From Alphaproteobacteria bacterium HT1-32 (lineage in GTDB: Bacteria > Pseudomonadota > Alphaproteobacteria > Rhodospirillales > HT1-32): DNA of 64,000 nt. A program made the translations under genes and the position numbers. Under the pieces are notes generated by a model. That model was not told where the DNA came from. It searched no databases and saw nothing but the letters and a program-made list of their open reading frames with translations. Below, one piece after another: positions 28,296 through 38,375 of the stretch (within the stretch, counting starts at the first letter, position 1; every line of letters begins with the position of its first letter). Location of the stretch: contig WJPL01000001.1 of the NCBI GenBank assembly GCA_009649675.1, positions 1,942,469 through 2,006,468 of the forward strand, given 5' to 3'.

Positions 28296-29075
28296 CTACT
28301 GGCGGGCGACCATCAGTTTCTTGATCTCGGCAATCGCCTTTGCCGGGTTCAGACCTTTCGGGCAGGTCTTCGTGCAGTTCATGATGGTATGGCAGCGATA
28401 CAGCCGGAACGGATCTTCGAGATTATCCAGACGCTCCCCGGTTTTCTCATCGCGGCTGTCTGCAATCCAGCGATAGGCCTGCAGCAGAACCGCCGGGCCG
28501 AGATAGCGGTCGCCGTTCCACCAGTAACTCGGGCAACTGGTCGAGCAGCAGAAGCAGAGTACGCATTCCCAGAGACCATCAAGCGCTTCACGCTCTTCCG
28601 GGCTTTGCAGACGTTCGGTGTCGGTCGGTGCAGGAGTATCGGTCTGCAGGAAGGGCTGGACTGATTTCAGCTGTGCGTAAGGCACGGACAGATCAGGCAC
28701 CAGGTCCTTGATGACCGGCATATGCGGCAGCGGATAGACCTTCACGTCGCCTTTGACTTCATCAATCGGTTTCAGGCAGGCCAGCGTATTGGTGCCGTCA
28801 ATGTTCATCGAGCAGGAACCGCAGATGCCTTCACGGCAGGAGCGGCGCAGGGTTACCGATGAATCGACTTCGTTCTTGATCTTGAGCAGGGCGTCGAGAA
28901 CCATCGGGCCACAGGCATCGAGATCGATCTCGAAGGAATCGATCCGCGGTGCCGAATCCTCGTCCGGATCATAGCGGTAGATCTTGAACGTCTTGACGTT
29001 CTTTGCCCCGTCAGGGGCCTTGTAGGTTTTGCCCTCGGAAGGACGGGAATTTGCAGGCAGGGCGAATTCAGCCAT
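28296..29075 (-). CDS. sdhB: Succinate dehydrogenase iron-sulfur subunit
   Basis: A 259-residue subunit carrying electrons from SdhA flavin to quinone. The 2Fe-2S site is [15 protein letters not shown] with the later Cys in TLACLKP. The 4Fe-4S and 3Fe-4S sites are [16 protein letters not shown] and [17 protein letters not shown]. It closes the sdhC-sdhD-sdhA-sdhB operon, 30 bases after sdhA. Complex II links the citric acid cycle to respiration at the inner membrane. Confidence 0.98.
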   Translation of the reverse strand: MAEFALPANSRPSEGKTYKAPDGAKNVKTFKIYRYDPDEDSAPRIDSFEIDLDACGPMVLDALLKIKNEVDSSVTLRRSCREGICGSCSMNIDGTNTLACLKPIDEVKGDVKVYPLPHMPVIKDLVPDLSVPYAQLKSVQPFLQTDTPAPTDTERLQSPEEREALDGLWECVLCFCCSTSCPSYWWNGDRYLGPAVLLQAYRWIADSRDEKTGERLDNLEDPFRLYRCHTIMNCTKTCPKGLNPAKAIAEIKKLMVARQ

Positions 29076-29105
29076 GGGAGTTTCGTCTCCGTCTTCAGAA
29101 ATAAA

Positions 29106-30896
29106 TCAGTAAACGCGCTTTTTGGGCGGAAACACCTCGACCTCATTGGTCATGGTGTACATATGGACAGGCCGGTAGGCGATATCGGTTTTACCCTTGT
29201 CGTCGACATAGCACAGCGTGTGTTTCATCCAGTCATTGTCATCACGATCCGGATGATCTTCATTTGCATGCGCGCCCCGGCTTTCCTTGCGGTTGGCTGC
29301 GGAGTAAATCGTCGTCAGTGCGCAGGCCATCAGATTGTCCAGTTCCATCGCCTCAACGAGGTCGGTGTTCCAGATCATCGAACGGTCGGCGATCTTGAGA
29401 TCGGGGATCGTTGCATTGACCTCGGACATCTTGTCGCAGCCTTCCTGCAATGTCTTGTCGGTGCGGAAGACGGCGGCATAGGTCTGCATGGTTTTCTGCA
29501 TGTCGAGACGGACATCGGCGGTCTTGCGTTCGCCATTGGCATGACGGATGCGGTCAAGACGGTCGAGTGCTTTCTCACAGGCATTTTCAGCCAGCGGACG
29601 ATGGCGTTCGCCCGGCTGCACCACTTCGACGGCACGCTGAGCGGCGGCGCGGCCAAAGACCACGATATCGAGCAGCGAGTTGGTACCAAGACGGTTGGCA
29701 CCGTGGACTGAAACGCAGGCGGTTTCGCCGATAGCCATCAGACCCTGGCAGACCTTGTCCGGATCGTCCTTGGTCGGGGCCAGCACTTCGCCATGATAAT
29801 TGGTCGGAATGCCGCCCATGTTGTAATGCACCGTCGGCAGAACCGGGATCGGCTCTTTCGTGGCATCAACACCGGAGAAGACGCGGGCGGTTTCCGTGAT
29901 GCCCGGCAGACGCTGATTCAGGACTTCGGCGCCCAGATGCTCCAGATGCAGCATGATATGGTCGTTTTCGGCACCGACACCGCGGCCTTCGCGGATTTCA
30001 ATGGTCATGGCCCGGCTGACAACATCGCGGGAAGCCAGGTCCATGGCGGTCGGGGCGTAACGCGGCATGAACCGCTCGCCTTCGGAATTGGTCAGGTACC
30101 CCCCTTCACCGCGGGCGCCTTCGGTAATCAGGCAGCCGGCGCCGTAAATGCCGGTCGGGTGGAACTGTACGAATTCCATGTCCTGGTTCGGCAGGCCGGC
30201 ACGGGCGACCATGCCGATGCCGTCACCGGTGCAGGTATGCGCCGAGGTGCAGGAGAAGTAGGCGCGGCCATAACCGCCAGTTGCCAGAACGACTTCCTGT
30301 CCTTTGAACAGATGCAGGGAGCCGTCTTCCAGATTCCAGCAGAGCACGCCACGGCAGGAGCCGTCATCGTCCATGATCAGGTCGATGGCGAAATATTCGA
30401 TGAAGAAATCCGCATCATGCTTCAGGCACTGCTGATACAGGGTATGCAGGATCGCATGGCCGGTCCGGTCAGCAGCAGCACAGGCACGCTGCACCGGCTT
30501 CTCGCCGTAGTTGCTCATATGGCCGCCGAAAGGCCGCTGATAGATCTTGCCGTCTTCGGTGCGTGAGAAGGGAACGCCGAAATGCTCCAGCTCCACGACC
30601 GACGGGATTGCGTTGCGGCACATATATTCGATGGCGTCCTGATCGCCCAGCCAGTCCGACCCCTTGACGGTGTCGTACATGTGCCAGCGCCAGTCATCCT
30701 CGGCCATATTGCCCAGCGCGGCACCCACGCCGCCCTGTGCTGCGACCGTGTGGCTGCGGGTCGGGAAAACCTTGGTGACACAGGCTGTCTTCAGCCCGGC
30801 AGCCGTCATGCCCAGCGTGGCACGCAGACCCGCGCCGCCCGCACCGACAACGACGACATCATAGTTATGTTCAGTAATTTCATAAGCCTTGGACAT
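29106..30896 (-). CDS. sdhA: Succinate dehydrogenase flavoprotein subunit
   Basis: A 596-residue flavoprotein that oxidises succinate. It shows the FAD dinucleotide fold [16 protein letters not shown], the FAD-linking His in [11 protein letters not shown], the substrate region [21 protein letters not shown], the catalytic Arg region in [19 protein letters not shown] and the C-terminal [15 protein letters not shown]-like end. It starts 5 bases after the sdhD stop. The length is normal for alphaproteobacteria. Confidence 0.98.
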   Translation of the reverse strand: MSKAYEITEHNYDVVVVGAGGAGLRATLGMTAAGLKTACVTKVFPTRSHTVAAQGGVGAALGNMAEDDWRWHMYDTVKGSDWLGDQDAIEYMCRNAIPSVVELEHFGVPFSRTEDGKIYQRPFGGHMSNYGEKPVQRACAAADRTGHAILHTLYQQCLKHDADFFIEYFAIDLIMDDDGSCRGVLCWNLEDGSLHLFKGQEVVLATGGYGRAYFSCTSAHTCTGDGIGMVARAGLPNQDMEFVQFHPTGIYGAGCLITEGARGEGGYLTNSEGERFMPRYAPTAMDLASRDVVSRAMTIEIREGRGVGAENDHIMLHLEHLGAEVLNQRLPGITETARVFSGVDATKEPIPVLPTVHYNMGGIPTNYHGEVLAPTKDDPDKVCQGLMAIGETACVSVHGANRLGTNSLLDIVVFGRAAAQRAVEVVQPGERHRPLAENACEKALDRLDRIRHANGERKTADVRLDMQKTMQTYAAVFRTDKTLQEGCDKMSEVNATIPDLKIADRSMIWNTDLVEAMELDNLMACALTTIYSAANRKESRGAHANEDHPDRDDNDWMKHTLCYVDDKGKTDIAYRPVHMYTMTNEVEVFPPKKRVY

Positions 30897-30901
30897 ATGA
30901 C

Positions 30902-31285
30902 TTAGCCTCCAAGCGCGATGCGGATGATAGAGATGGTGGCGTAGACGGCGAGCAGGAAGCAGGCGCCCTTGATGGCCAGCAGGCTGGCCAGCTTGGTCAT
31001 CTCGTTATGGACATAGTCTTCAATCACAACCTGCAGACCAAGCTGTGCGTGATGGAAGACAGCGATGGTCAGCAGGACCATCATCAGCGAATTGTAGGGC
31101 GTGCCGATCCAGTCGATGGCGGCGGCATGATCGCCGGTGGCGTGACGGATGACCTGAATGACAAACCAGATGGTCAGCGGAACCAGCGCCAGAGCGGTTA
31201 CACGCTGTGCCCACCAGTGATGGGTGCCTTCCTTGGCGGAACCGAGATGGCGAATGCGCCCCAGTGTCGTACGCATGCTGTTCAT
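30902..31285 (-). CDS. sdhD: Succinate dehydrogenase membrane anchor subunit
   Basis: A 127-residue protein with three membrane helices. [20 protein letters not shown] opens helix 1, and [17 protein letters not shown] in helix 2 to the following loop supplies the heme/quinone-site His and Asp-Tyr. With SdhC it anchors complex II and forms the ubiquinone site. It starts 4 bases after the sdhC stop codon. Confidence 0.95.
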   Translation of the reverse strand: MNSMRTTLGRIRHLGSAKEGTHHWWAQRVTALALVPLTIWFVIQVIRHATGDHAAAIDWIGTPYNSLMMVLLTIAVFHHAQLGLQVVIEDYVHNEMTKLASLLAIKGACFLLAVYATISIIRIALGG

Positions 31286-31289
31286 GGTC

Positions 31290-31679
31290 TTATGCTCCCA
31301 TCGACAGGCCGATGGCCCAGGCCAGAACTGTCAGAATAACCGCAGCGGCGACCACGATCTTGCCCGTGAGTTCCATGGTCTCGATTTCGAAACCCTTGCC
31401 GGCGTCCCAGAACAGGTGCCGGATACCGTTCGCGAGATGATAGAACAGGCAGAAAGACCAGCCGGCCAGCAACAACAGACCGAACCATGATCCGATGAAA
31501 CCCTGTGCTGTCGCATAGGCTTCCGGTCCGGCGGCGGCAGCGCCCAGCCAGTAGACCAGAAGTATGGTGCCGACCGCGAGGGCAATACCCGTGATGCGGT
31601 GGCTGATCGACAACACAGACGTGATCTGTGGCCGGTAAACCTGGAGATGCGGCGAAAGAGGCCGCGCTTTCGTTGCCAT
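31290..31679 (-). CDS. sdhC: Succinate dehydrogenase cytochrome b556 subunit
   Basis: A 129-residue membrane protein and first gene of the sdh operon. RPLSPHLQVYRPQITSVLSISHRITG is the signature at the N-terminus and FYHLANGIRHLFWDAG holds the heme-ligand His region. Three hydrophobic helices are visible. The ATG at 31679 is preceded by GAGGGATCGTC; the longer frame to 31745 is leader sequence. Confidence 0.96.
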   Translation of the reverse strand: MATKARPLSPHLQVYRPQITSVLSISHRITGIALAVGTILLVYWLGAAAAGPEAYATAQGFIGSWFGLLLLAGWSFCLFYHLANGIRHLFWDAGKGFEIETMELTGKIVVAAAVILTVLAWAIGLSMGA

Positions 31680-31759
31680 GACGATCCCTCGAGAACTCGT
31701 TTGTTTCCAATGCGCGGCATGCCTCCGACAGCAATTCTGCCGCACTGCAATAGCAGGAT

Positions 31760-31788
31760 GGTTTAGAGTTGGGATTACTGCAAGTCAA
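31760..31788 (-). promoter_or_regulatory. Probable promoter of sdhCDAB
   Basis: On the minus strand TTGACT (31788-31783) and TAAACC (31765-31760) are 17 bases apart, about 80 bases before the sdhC start. The -35 box is strong and the -10 box moderate. Confidence 0.45.
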
Positions 31789-32005
31789 TGAAAGCTAAAA
31801 ATAGCCGCCTTCCGGGGATTCTGCATCATACTGCTGATGAGACGGGCGAATTGCGGGATAACCGGCCCGCCCGGCTTTGTTTCCCGGCCGTTCAACGGGG
31901 ATATCCGGCGGACTGTTCTGCCATCCAGACGCGATTGGCGCGCCGAATGACTTTATCAGCACTGATCCGATGGTGGTACCGGGTGTTCCGGGGACGGCGC
32001 CAGCG
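31789..32005. other. Intergenic region without a supported gene
   Basis: Together with the sdh promoter and leader, this makes a 326-base gap between sdhC and tamB. An open frame of 74 codons on the plus strand (31788-32012) has no good ribosome site or recognisable protein features. No convincing terminator for tamB was found here. GC-rich inverted stretches near 31860-31895 are too irregular to call. Confidence 0.5.
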
Positions 32006-35000
32006 TCAGTAATCCCATTTGAACTGTACGCCGATATTGCTGTCGCCGGTTTGTCCGGCCTCTGATTTGACAGAGATGTTCGGGGTGATCTCGACTTCCA
32101 CCTCGACCCCGCTGGAGCCGGGTTTGGACCCCTGTTTTGCACCGACATAGACACCTTCTGCGACATATTTACCTGCTGCAACGGCCGGGCCATTGGCCCC
32201 GTCTTCAACGCGGAGTACATCAACTCCGGCGATGTTGCGGATACGTCCCAGGATACCCGGACCATTGCCGGTAGCACCGCTCAGCTCTGCCGCCGCAGCG
32301 GCCAGCTGGGCGGCTTCCAGCGGACCCAGATTACCCTTGCCCGTACCAAACAATACGCGGGACAGAACTTCGTCACGGGGTAACGGGGGAACTGAACTCA
32401 GCCGGATCTCAGGTTTTGAGGCAACGCCGACAACCTCGGCCGTGACCGTCAGGTCATCGGTTGTGTAAACACCGGCGATATTGAGCTTCGGATCCAGTGA
32501 GACACCGCCGCCAAAGCTGACGGAGGAATTTTTGATGTCGAAGCTTTTGCCAACCAGATCAAGCTGGCCACGCACCGCGTTCAGCGATCCCGTGACAATC
32601 GGCTGATCAGCTGTTCCCGTGACATCAAGCCGCCCGGCCCATTCGGAATCAAGGCCACGCCCGCGAACAAAGGCCTGTCCCGGAACATCGAGATACAGGT
32701 CAAGGGCCATCGGATAGGCGGGGGCTGTCTCTGCGGGTTCTTCCTTCCGGCCCGGATCGTTCTCTACCTCGACAGAGGCGACAGAAGGCGGCAATGCGGC
32801 GTTCAGGTTCAGTTCTGCCCGGTTGACGGTCAGCCCGCCACTGATTTTACCACCTGCTTCATCGCCGGTCGCCTTGATATCGGCAGAAGCCAGGACTTCG
32901 ATATCATCCCGGTGAACAAGCTTTACTCCGTTCATGGTGAAGGCCACATCGAAGACCGGCTTGCCGCCGCCAAGGGCTGCCTGGCCAGTTACGGAAAGCC
33001 TGCCCGTTCCCGCGTCGGTTGCGTCGAAGCGCTTTATGATCAGCCGGTCATCGCTGAAGGCGGCATCCAGGGTAATGGCCTTTAATTGCGTGCCATATTC
33101 CAGATGTTCGTAATGACCGTCAGTGATCGTAACCTCGCCGGAGAGAACAGGCTTGTCGACGCTACCGCGTGCCGTCGCGTCGATTTCAAACCGCCCGGTC
33201 ATCTGATGTTCCGGCAGGGGCAGCAGCGGCCAGATCCGCCCGAGATCACCGACCAGCACGGCGGTGACGTCCAGCGGGCCGTCGGAGGCAAGGCTGGCAG
33301 AGGGTGTTGTCAGTGAAACCGTGACCGGGATGTCGGCATTGAGAGCCGTCCGCTCCAGATCAATGCCGTCAAAGTCGCTTTTCAGTTTCAGCCGGTTGTC
33401 CTTCAGGTCGCCGGACAGGCGGATACTGATGGGGTCAATGCTCGGAAAATCTTCACTGCGCAGGCCGGTCATTGCGAGTTCCATTGTCGCCGTGACCTTG
33501 CCCGCCGCTTCTTTCGCCGCCAGATTCATGCCGATCTTGCCGGTAAGGCCGGGCTGCTCGGCGATGGCTGCCAGCTTTGCCAGATCAATCCCCGTGAGAT
33601 CGAGAGTCAGACCGGCGGTCTTGCCCGTATGTGTGTAGTCAAGGGTAACCGTGCCGTTCGCAACCGCCAGTTTTCCGCTGGCGTCCCGTGGCTCGCCATT
33701 TTGCAAGGCGACCCTCAGCGGCTCGGTTATCGTTGTTTTCAGACCGTCATAGATGATGTTGCCACGGTCAATCGCGGCGGTGATGCCGGTATCGGACATC
33801 GCCAGATTTCCCGAGATATCGGTCGTCAGGGGTTTTCCGAACCGGCCTTCTGCCGTCAGCTGGTAGGACAGGGAGTCCAGGCCGCCTTCTGCATTCAGTC
33901 TGGCCACAGAGACAGTGCCGCCGGGAACCGTCACACTACGGGTTCGCAGGTCTGCGGTCAGTTGCGGTGTGGTGAGGGCGTCATCGATGCGGGCTGCCAC
34001 CGTTACCCGGTCCAGCCGGATTGTCTCCGCTCCTGTGGCATCTTCCAGACGGAGGCTGGCGAGGTCGGACTGGATGGTCACAGTCTGACGGCCTTTGACG
34101 GCGGCAAGATCAATCCCGACATCTCCGGAAAGTTTCAGCGGCATCCCGGCCAGTGCAGTGAGAGCCTCACCGTGGCGGATATCCAGTTGCAGCTTTCCGG
34201 CAATCGCGGGGCCATAGCCGGGGAGTTTCATATCCCCGGCAAGCTCGATGCCGGGCAGGCTGAGCTTCAGGCTATCAAGCGCGAGATCATTCGTTTCAGC
34301 GCGGATGGTCGTGGATGCGGTCAGTGCCTGCCGGGCAATATTGCCGGTGAGAGTGACGGAGACTGATGGGGTATCTCCGGACCAGTTGACCCGGTTATCC
34401 AGTCTGATCTTCTCAACCGGGAAACCGGCAAGCTTCAGGGACGCAAGACTGAGGGAGACCGTTCCTGCGGGTTTAGTGGCGGGGCCTTTCAGTTTGATGG
34501 CAAACTGTGGGGCAGCCGAAAATGCGACGGAGTCCTGCGACGGCAGCCCGTCGGGGGCGACCGCCCCGGAAAGATCAACACTGATCTGTTCATCTGTCGC
34601 CGAGAAGGTGGTCTGGCCATCAATTGACAGGGCACCTGCACGGACAGCCAGATCATTCAGGGTCAGGTTACCATCGCCGGTAATCAGGATATCTGAACTG
34701 ATCACGGGGTTGTTGCCAGCAAGCCGGTCAAGATCGGGAATTCCGGTTGTGAGTTTCTGTCCCCGCAGAGACAGCTTGCCGCGGAAGCCTTGTTCAGTAT
34801 CGCCGGAGAAATCTGTCAGGGTGAAGTCAGCTCGTCCGGCGAGATCAAGCCCGGTCAGGTCATGCAGTCTGGAGATGTCGGCATAGGTCAGGGTCAGGGT
34901 TGTCTCAGAGACCTGACCTGTCGCTGTGGCGCTGGCTTTGGCCCTGACGGAGAGGTCGCCGGCATCAATATCGGCACGGGTGAGAGTGAACCGGCTGAAG

Positions 35001-36367
35001 TCTGGTTCTGCGGTTGCCGCAATGATGATGCTGGCATCTGAGCCGATCAGGCCGCCGGGAATGCCGTCACTCCAGCTAATGTCAGAAACGATTGTGGACA
35101 GGTCGAGTTTGTACGGGTTACCGGGCGCCCCGGTGAGACGGCCAGACAGACTGGCATCTGCCTTCAGAAGGTTGTCGACGGAAAGACGGGTGGCCGAGGC
35201 GACGAGATCGATTTCCGGACGGGCAGGGTTGCCGGCAATGGCGGTGGTCAGGAAAACATCATCCCAGCCAATACCGGGGCCAGCCAGTGCAGCAACTGAC
35301 GGATCGAGTTGCAGGTCGAGCGTGGCGGTGATGTCAGACAGGTCTGCCTTTGCCCGGGCATCCCCGGTCAGGGTGAAACGTTCCGGCAGGCTTATATTCA
35401 GACCGTCAATGGCGATGTTGTCATCTTCCAGTAACTTGACGGAAACCGCATGACGGATTTTCCCGGACAGCAGATCCGGCAGGCTGAGTGCGCCCGGTTG
35501 TCTGAGATCGGTGACGCCTTCCAGTCGCAGCCATTGATTGTCGGAAAGCGAAGCCCCGACATCGCTTTTCAGGGTCAGCAGATCACCATAATCGAGGTTC
35601 AGGCTGCCCTGCCATCCCGACAACGGACCGCTGCCGTTCAGGGAGAGTGTAACAGGTCCGGCCAGTGTTTCCTGCAATCCGGCCAGTCCGGCAAAAAGGC
35701 CGTCGCGGGTCATCACTGCGTCGAAGGTCAGGTCGAGGGTTTCACGGGACTGGGAATGACGTGCGGTGAGGGCGAGCCGGTCAAGACTGGTTGCAAGTGG
35801 CTGGACAGCCAGCGTCGCGGTGGTTTCCCCTTCGGCGGTGCGGATGATATCGCCCACGGCGCTGAGGAGGAGCGGGTCGGCAAGATCAGGGAGTCCGACA
35901 CTGATTTCCGGCAGATTAAGTTTTTCGAGCCGCAGGCCGATGCGGGGCAGAGAAAAGGGTTCCGCTGCTGTTTCGGGGGCAGGTTCGGTTGAGGCTGGCG
36001 GCAGGTTGGCTGCAAGTCGCCTGGCCGAGACTTCCTGTATGTCGAGAACTGACCGTGACAGGGCCAGCGGAGACCAGTCGATGATCAGGTCGTCGGCGGC
36101 AATATTCAGACCATCGGGGGCCTTCAGACGGAGGGTTGCGATTTGCAGCCGCCCCCAGAGCGAGCCTCTGATATTCTCGATCCTGAGATCAATACCGGCA
36201 ATTTTGTCTGCGGCACCGGAGGCAAGACCGGCTGACAGCCGGAGCCCCGTGCTGGTGCCGGTGAGAAAGGCGACAGCGCCAGCCGTTATCAGCAGTGCAG
36301 CCAGAACGGAACGCCAGACCCACCGCCATGCGGTGCGCGGCGGTTTCTGTGCAGTTGTCGTGGTCAT
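32006..36367 (-). CDS. tamB: TamB-like translocation and assembly protein
   Basis: A 1453-residue envelope protein. An N-terminal signal anchor (WRSVLAALLITAGAVAFLTG) is followed by a very long, repeat-rich beta-helical body with AsmA-like stretches. The C-terminal DUF490/TamB domain spans about 1100-1453 (SLNAVRGQLDLVGKSFDIKNSSVSFGG, then RDEVLSRVLFGTGKGNLGPLEAAQLAAA), ending in GVQFKWDY. TamB spans the periplasm and works with TamA in outer-membrane protein insertion or lipid transport. Its ATG shares bases with the tamA stop (TGATG), so the two are translationally coupled. Confidence 0.95.
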   Translation of the reverse strand: MTTTTAQKPPRTAWRWVWRSVLAALLITAGAVAFLTGTSTGLRLSAGLASGAADKIAGIDLRIENIRGSLWGRLQIATLRLKAPDGLNIAADDLIIDWSPLALSRSVLDIQEVSARRLAANLPPASTEPAPETAAEPFSLPRIGLRLEKLNLPEISVGLPDLADPLLLSAVGDIIRTAEGETTATLAVQPLATSLDRLALTARHSQSRETLDLTFDAVMTRDGLFAGLAGLQETLAGPVTLSLNGSGPLSGWQGSLNLDYGDLLTLKSDVGASLSDNQWLRLEGVTDLRQPGALSLPDLLSGKIRHAVSVKLLEDDNIAIDGLNISLPERFTLTGDARAKADLSDITATLDLQLDPSVAALAGPGIGWDDVFLTTAIAGNPARPEIDLVASATRLSVDNLLKADASLSGRLTGAPGNPYKLDLSTIVSDISWSDGIPGGLIGSDASIIIAATAEPDFSRFTLTRADIDAGDLSVRAKASATATGQVSETTLTLTYADISRLHDLTGLDLAGRADFTLTDFSGDTEQGFRGKLSLRGQKLTTGIPDLDRLAGNNPVISSDILITGDGNLTLNDLAVRAGALSIDGQTTFSATDEQISVDLSGAVAPDGLPSQDSVAFSAAPQFAIKLKGPATKPAGTVSLSLASLKLAGFPVEKIRLDNRVNWSGDTPSVSVTLTGNIARQALTASTTIRAETNDLALDSLKLSLPGIELAGDMKLPGYGPAIAGKLQLDIRHGEALTALAGMPLKLSGDVGIDLAAVKGRQTVTIQSDLASLRLEDATGAETIRLDRVTVAARIDDALTTPQLTADLRTRSVTVPGGTVSVARLNAEGGLDSLSYQLTAEGRFGKPLTTDISGNLAMSDTGITAAIDRGNIIYDGLKTTITEPLRVALQNGEPRDASGKLAVANGTVTLDYTHTGKTAGLTLDLTGIDLAKLAAIAEQPGLTGKIGMNLAAKEAAGKVTATMELAMTGLRSEDFPSIDPISIRLSGDLKDNRLKLKSDFDGIDLERTALNADIPVTVSLTTPSASLASDGPLDVTAVLVGDLGRIWPLLPLPEHQMTGRFEIDATARGSVDKPVLSGEVTITDGHYEHLEYGTQLKAITLDAAFSDDRLIIKRFDATDAGTGRLSVTGQAALGGGKPVFDVAFTMNGVKLVHRDDIEVLASADIKATGDEAGGKISGGLTVNRAELNLNAALPPSVASVEVENDPGRKEEPAETAPAYPMALDLYLDVPGQAFVRGRGLDSEWAGRLDVTGTADQPIVTGSLNAVRGQLDLVGKSFDIKNSSVSFGGGVSLDPKLNIAGVYTTDDLTVTAEVVGVASKPEIRLSSVPPLPRDEVLSRVLFGTGKGNLGPLEAAQLAAAAAELSGATGNGPGILGRIRNIAGVDVLRVEDGANGPAVAAGKYVAEGVYVGAKQGSKPGSSGVEVEVEITPNISVKSEAGQTGDSNIGVQFKWDY

Positions 36368-38043
36368 CAGAATGCCTGACCGAAACTGATATAAAACTGA
36401 ACCGGTTTATCCACCACATCACGTTTGTTGATCGGTGTGGCAATATCAAGGCGGATCGGGCCGAACTCGGTGTAATACCGGAAGCCGAGGCCGGCTCCCC
36501 AGAGGAACTCAGGCTTCTGAAAATCGGGCAGGGCATCGCGATAGACATTTCCGCCTTCGAGAAAGGGAACGATTCCGATGCTGTCCGTCACGCGGAGCCG
36601 CAGTTCCAGACCCAATTCGGCGGCGGAACGGCCGCCAATCGGTTCATTGTCTTCATCCAGTGGTCCCACCGTCTGGAAGGCAAAGCCCCGGACAGAACCA
36701 CCACCACCGGCATAGAACCGTTTAGACGGAGGGATGGCACGACGTTCTGCGCCAACAGTGCTCGCCAGCCGGGTGCGGGCGGCGGCAACATAGCGCTTTT
36801 CCTCATCAAAAGCGTAATAGGTCGAGGCTTCCACAGAGGACAGGAGGAAACTGACGTTCTGTTCCCCGAAGCTGGTATAGGGGGTTGCGCCGACACGAAG
36901 CCGGGCACCTTTTCCGGGGTTCAGCCGGTTATCCGTGCTGTCATAGGCCAGATTGCCGCGCAGGCCGAACAGGGTGACACGGCCATTGAATTCTTCTGAT
37001 GAACTGATGTCATAATATTCGACCGTCGGGCCAAGCGTGCCGGTCCACCAGCGCGATAATGACTGCTCGATACCGGCAAAGACGGCGGCATGATTGTCAT
37101 TATAGGCATCGCTGGTGATTGATTTGATTTCGGATTCAATCAGCAGGCTGCGTCTCGGATCCTGTCGCAGGGGGTCGACGAAATTTGCCTCAACACCCTT
37201 TTCGATGAGTGAGGCTGTGGCCCCCAGCCGCAGTTTTTCGCCTTCGTTGAACAGGTTCCGATGTTCCCAGAAGACATCACCGGCGGGGCCTTCACTGGTC
37301 GAAAACCGGGTGCCGAAACCAATCGACCGATGCGCACGTTCCTTCAGGTCAATACGGGCAGCAACCTGATCAGCCCCTGATGTCGGCTTGTCGGCCACCT
37401 GCACGGTGACGAGGTTGAACAGCCCGGTTGATTCAAGCAGCCGCTGGGTTTTCTCAACCTTGCGAATGTCATAGGGTTCGCCGGTCTCCCAGGAAATGAA
37501 TTCCCGGACATGCTTCTCGGTTACGGAGGTCAGACCGTGAATGCCGGTTGCGCCGAAAGCCAGTTTCTGCCCTCGCTCGACGGCAAAATTGATGGTCATT
37601 GTCTTTTCCGGCGGATTGATCCGGATGCGGCGCTTCGCGATGGTGGCATGCGGATAGCCATCTTCGTGATACAGCCGGGTCAGGACGGATTCTGCTTCGA
37701 GGATGTCGCTGGCCCGGGCCGGGTGGCCTGAATGAAGACCTATCTTCTCCAGCCTTGCATCATCAATCGGTTTTGGTCCGTGACCGGTGTCATCAATCAG
37801 AACATCAGCGATCAGATAAGGTGTTCCGGGTTCGATGGAAAAGACCAGGCTTGCCTGCTGCTCGGTATCACCCGGCGGGATAATCTCGAAAGTTACCGCG
37901 GCATCATAGTATCCGCCGCTTTTCAGAACCTTGACGAGACGCTCGATATCACCTTCTGCCCGACGGGACAGGCTGGCCTGTGATGGTGGCGGGGTGTCCT
38001 TCAGACGAAAGGAAAGCGCGGTTTCAGTCAGGGTGTCAAACAT
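36367..38043 (-). CDS. tamA: TamA/BamA-family outer-membrane protein (minimum extent)
   Basis: At least 558 residues. POTRA-type domains occupy the first 200 or so (LVKVLKSGGYYDAAVTFEI, then ARASDILEAESVLTRLYHEDGYPHATIAKRRI, then LTSVTEKHVREFI). A 16-strand beta-barrel follows (GGGGSVRGFAFQTVGPLD is the conserved RGF-type loop), and the protein ends in Phe (QFYISFGQAF), as barrel proteins do. The first standard start is the ATG at 38043, but this would delete the signal peptide and the start of POTRA 1. The same frame continues upstream to 38217 with signal-peptide character. The true start is therefore probably upstream and unusual. Confidence 0.9.
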   Translation of the reverse strand: MFDTLTETALSFRLKDTPPPSQASLSRRAEGDIERLVKVLKSGGYYDAAVTFEIIPPGDTEQQASLVFSIEPGTPYLIADVLIDDTGHGPKPIDDARLEKIGLHSGHPARASDILEAESVLTRLYHEDGYPHATIAKRRIRINPPEKTMTINFAVERGQKLAFGATGIHGLTSVTEKHVREFISWETGEPYDIRKVEKTQRLLESTGLFNLVTVQVADKPTSGADQVAARIDLKERAHRSIGFGTRFSTSEGPAGDVFWEHRNLFNEGEKLRLGATASLIEKGVEANFVDPLRQDPRRSLLIESEIKSITSDAYNDNHAAVFAGIEQSLSRWWTGTLGPTVEYYDISSSEEFNGRVTLFGLRGNLAYDSTDNRLNPGKGARLRVGATPYTSFGEQNVSFLLSSVEASTYYAFDEEKRYVAAARTRLASTVGAERRAIPPSKRFYAGGGGSVRGFAFQTVGPLDEDNEPIGGRSAAELGLELRLRVTDSIGIVPFLEGGNVYRDALPDFQKPEFLWGAGLGFRYYTEFGPIRLDIATPINKRDVVDKPVQFYISFGQAF

Positions 38044-38217
38044 CTGTCCCGGAATTTCGCTGGTTCCGGTTATGACAGGTTCATAGGCATAAGCCGTGGC
38101 TGCGGCAGGAGCAGGTGTCGCCGCCTGCCCGGTCGGTATGCCGGTGATACAGCCGACAGCTATCAGGGTAAAAAGCCCGACAACCAGACCGGCCGGTATG
38201 TTAACACGATGAGAAAT
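38044..38217 (-). other. In-frame signal-peptide region of tamA lacking a standard start codon
   Basis: Directly upstream of the tamA ATG, the same frame is open and reads SHRVNIPAG, then the hydrophobic LVVGLFTLIAVGCITG, then an Ala/Pro-rich linker and YAYEPVITGTSEIPGQ, which fits the beginning of POTRA 1. An in-frame TGA occurs just before, so the start must lie between about 38220 and 38180. No ATG, GTG or TTG exists there; ATT at 38217 (with AAAGG ten bases upstream) and CTG at 38187 are the candidates. A sequencing error is the main alternative. Confidence 0.65.
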
Positions 38218-38275
38218 GGGTTTTCAGCCTTTGACCGAAGTGCCGCCTGTCAACGCATGTGATGATAAATGGTTC

Positions 38276-38294
38276 ACAATCAACATATGATTGT
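38276..38294. promoter_or_regulatory. Short dyad upstream of tamA
   Basis: ACAATCA (38276-38282) and TGATTGT (38288-38294) are exact complements around ACATA. The dyad lies about 60 bases upstream of the tamA reading frame, and about 80 bases after the stop of the receiver-like gene on the same strand. It could be an operator or a small terminator; no factor can be named. Confidence 0.35.
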
Positions 38295-38375
38295 CACATG
38301 GACTGGCTTCCGGTGCTTGTATAAACCGCTCTGCGGCTCGAATCCAACGCTGTCTGATCAATAATTCGTAGTGAT

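Noticed and set aside
31788-32012. A 74-codon plus-strand frame in the sdhC-tamB gap, ending in a short Arg-rich piece.
   Set aside because: It has no ribosome site or family match, and the Arg-rich end only faintly recalls DUF1127 proteins.
38310-38360. A stretch containing GGCTCGAATCC that looks like a tRNA T-arm.
   Set aside because: The flanking bases do not form the five-pair T stem, and no acceptor, D or anticodon arms can be folded around it.
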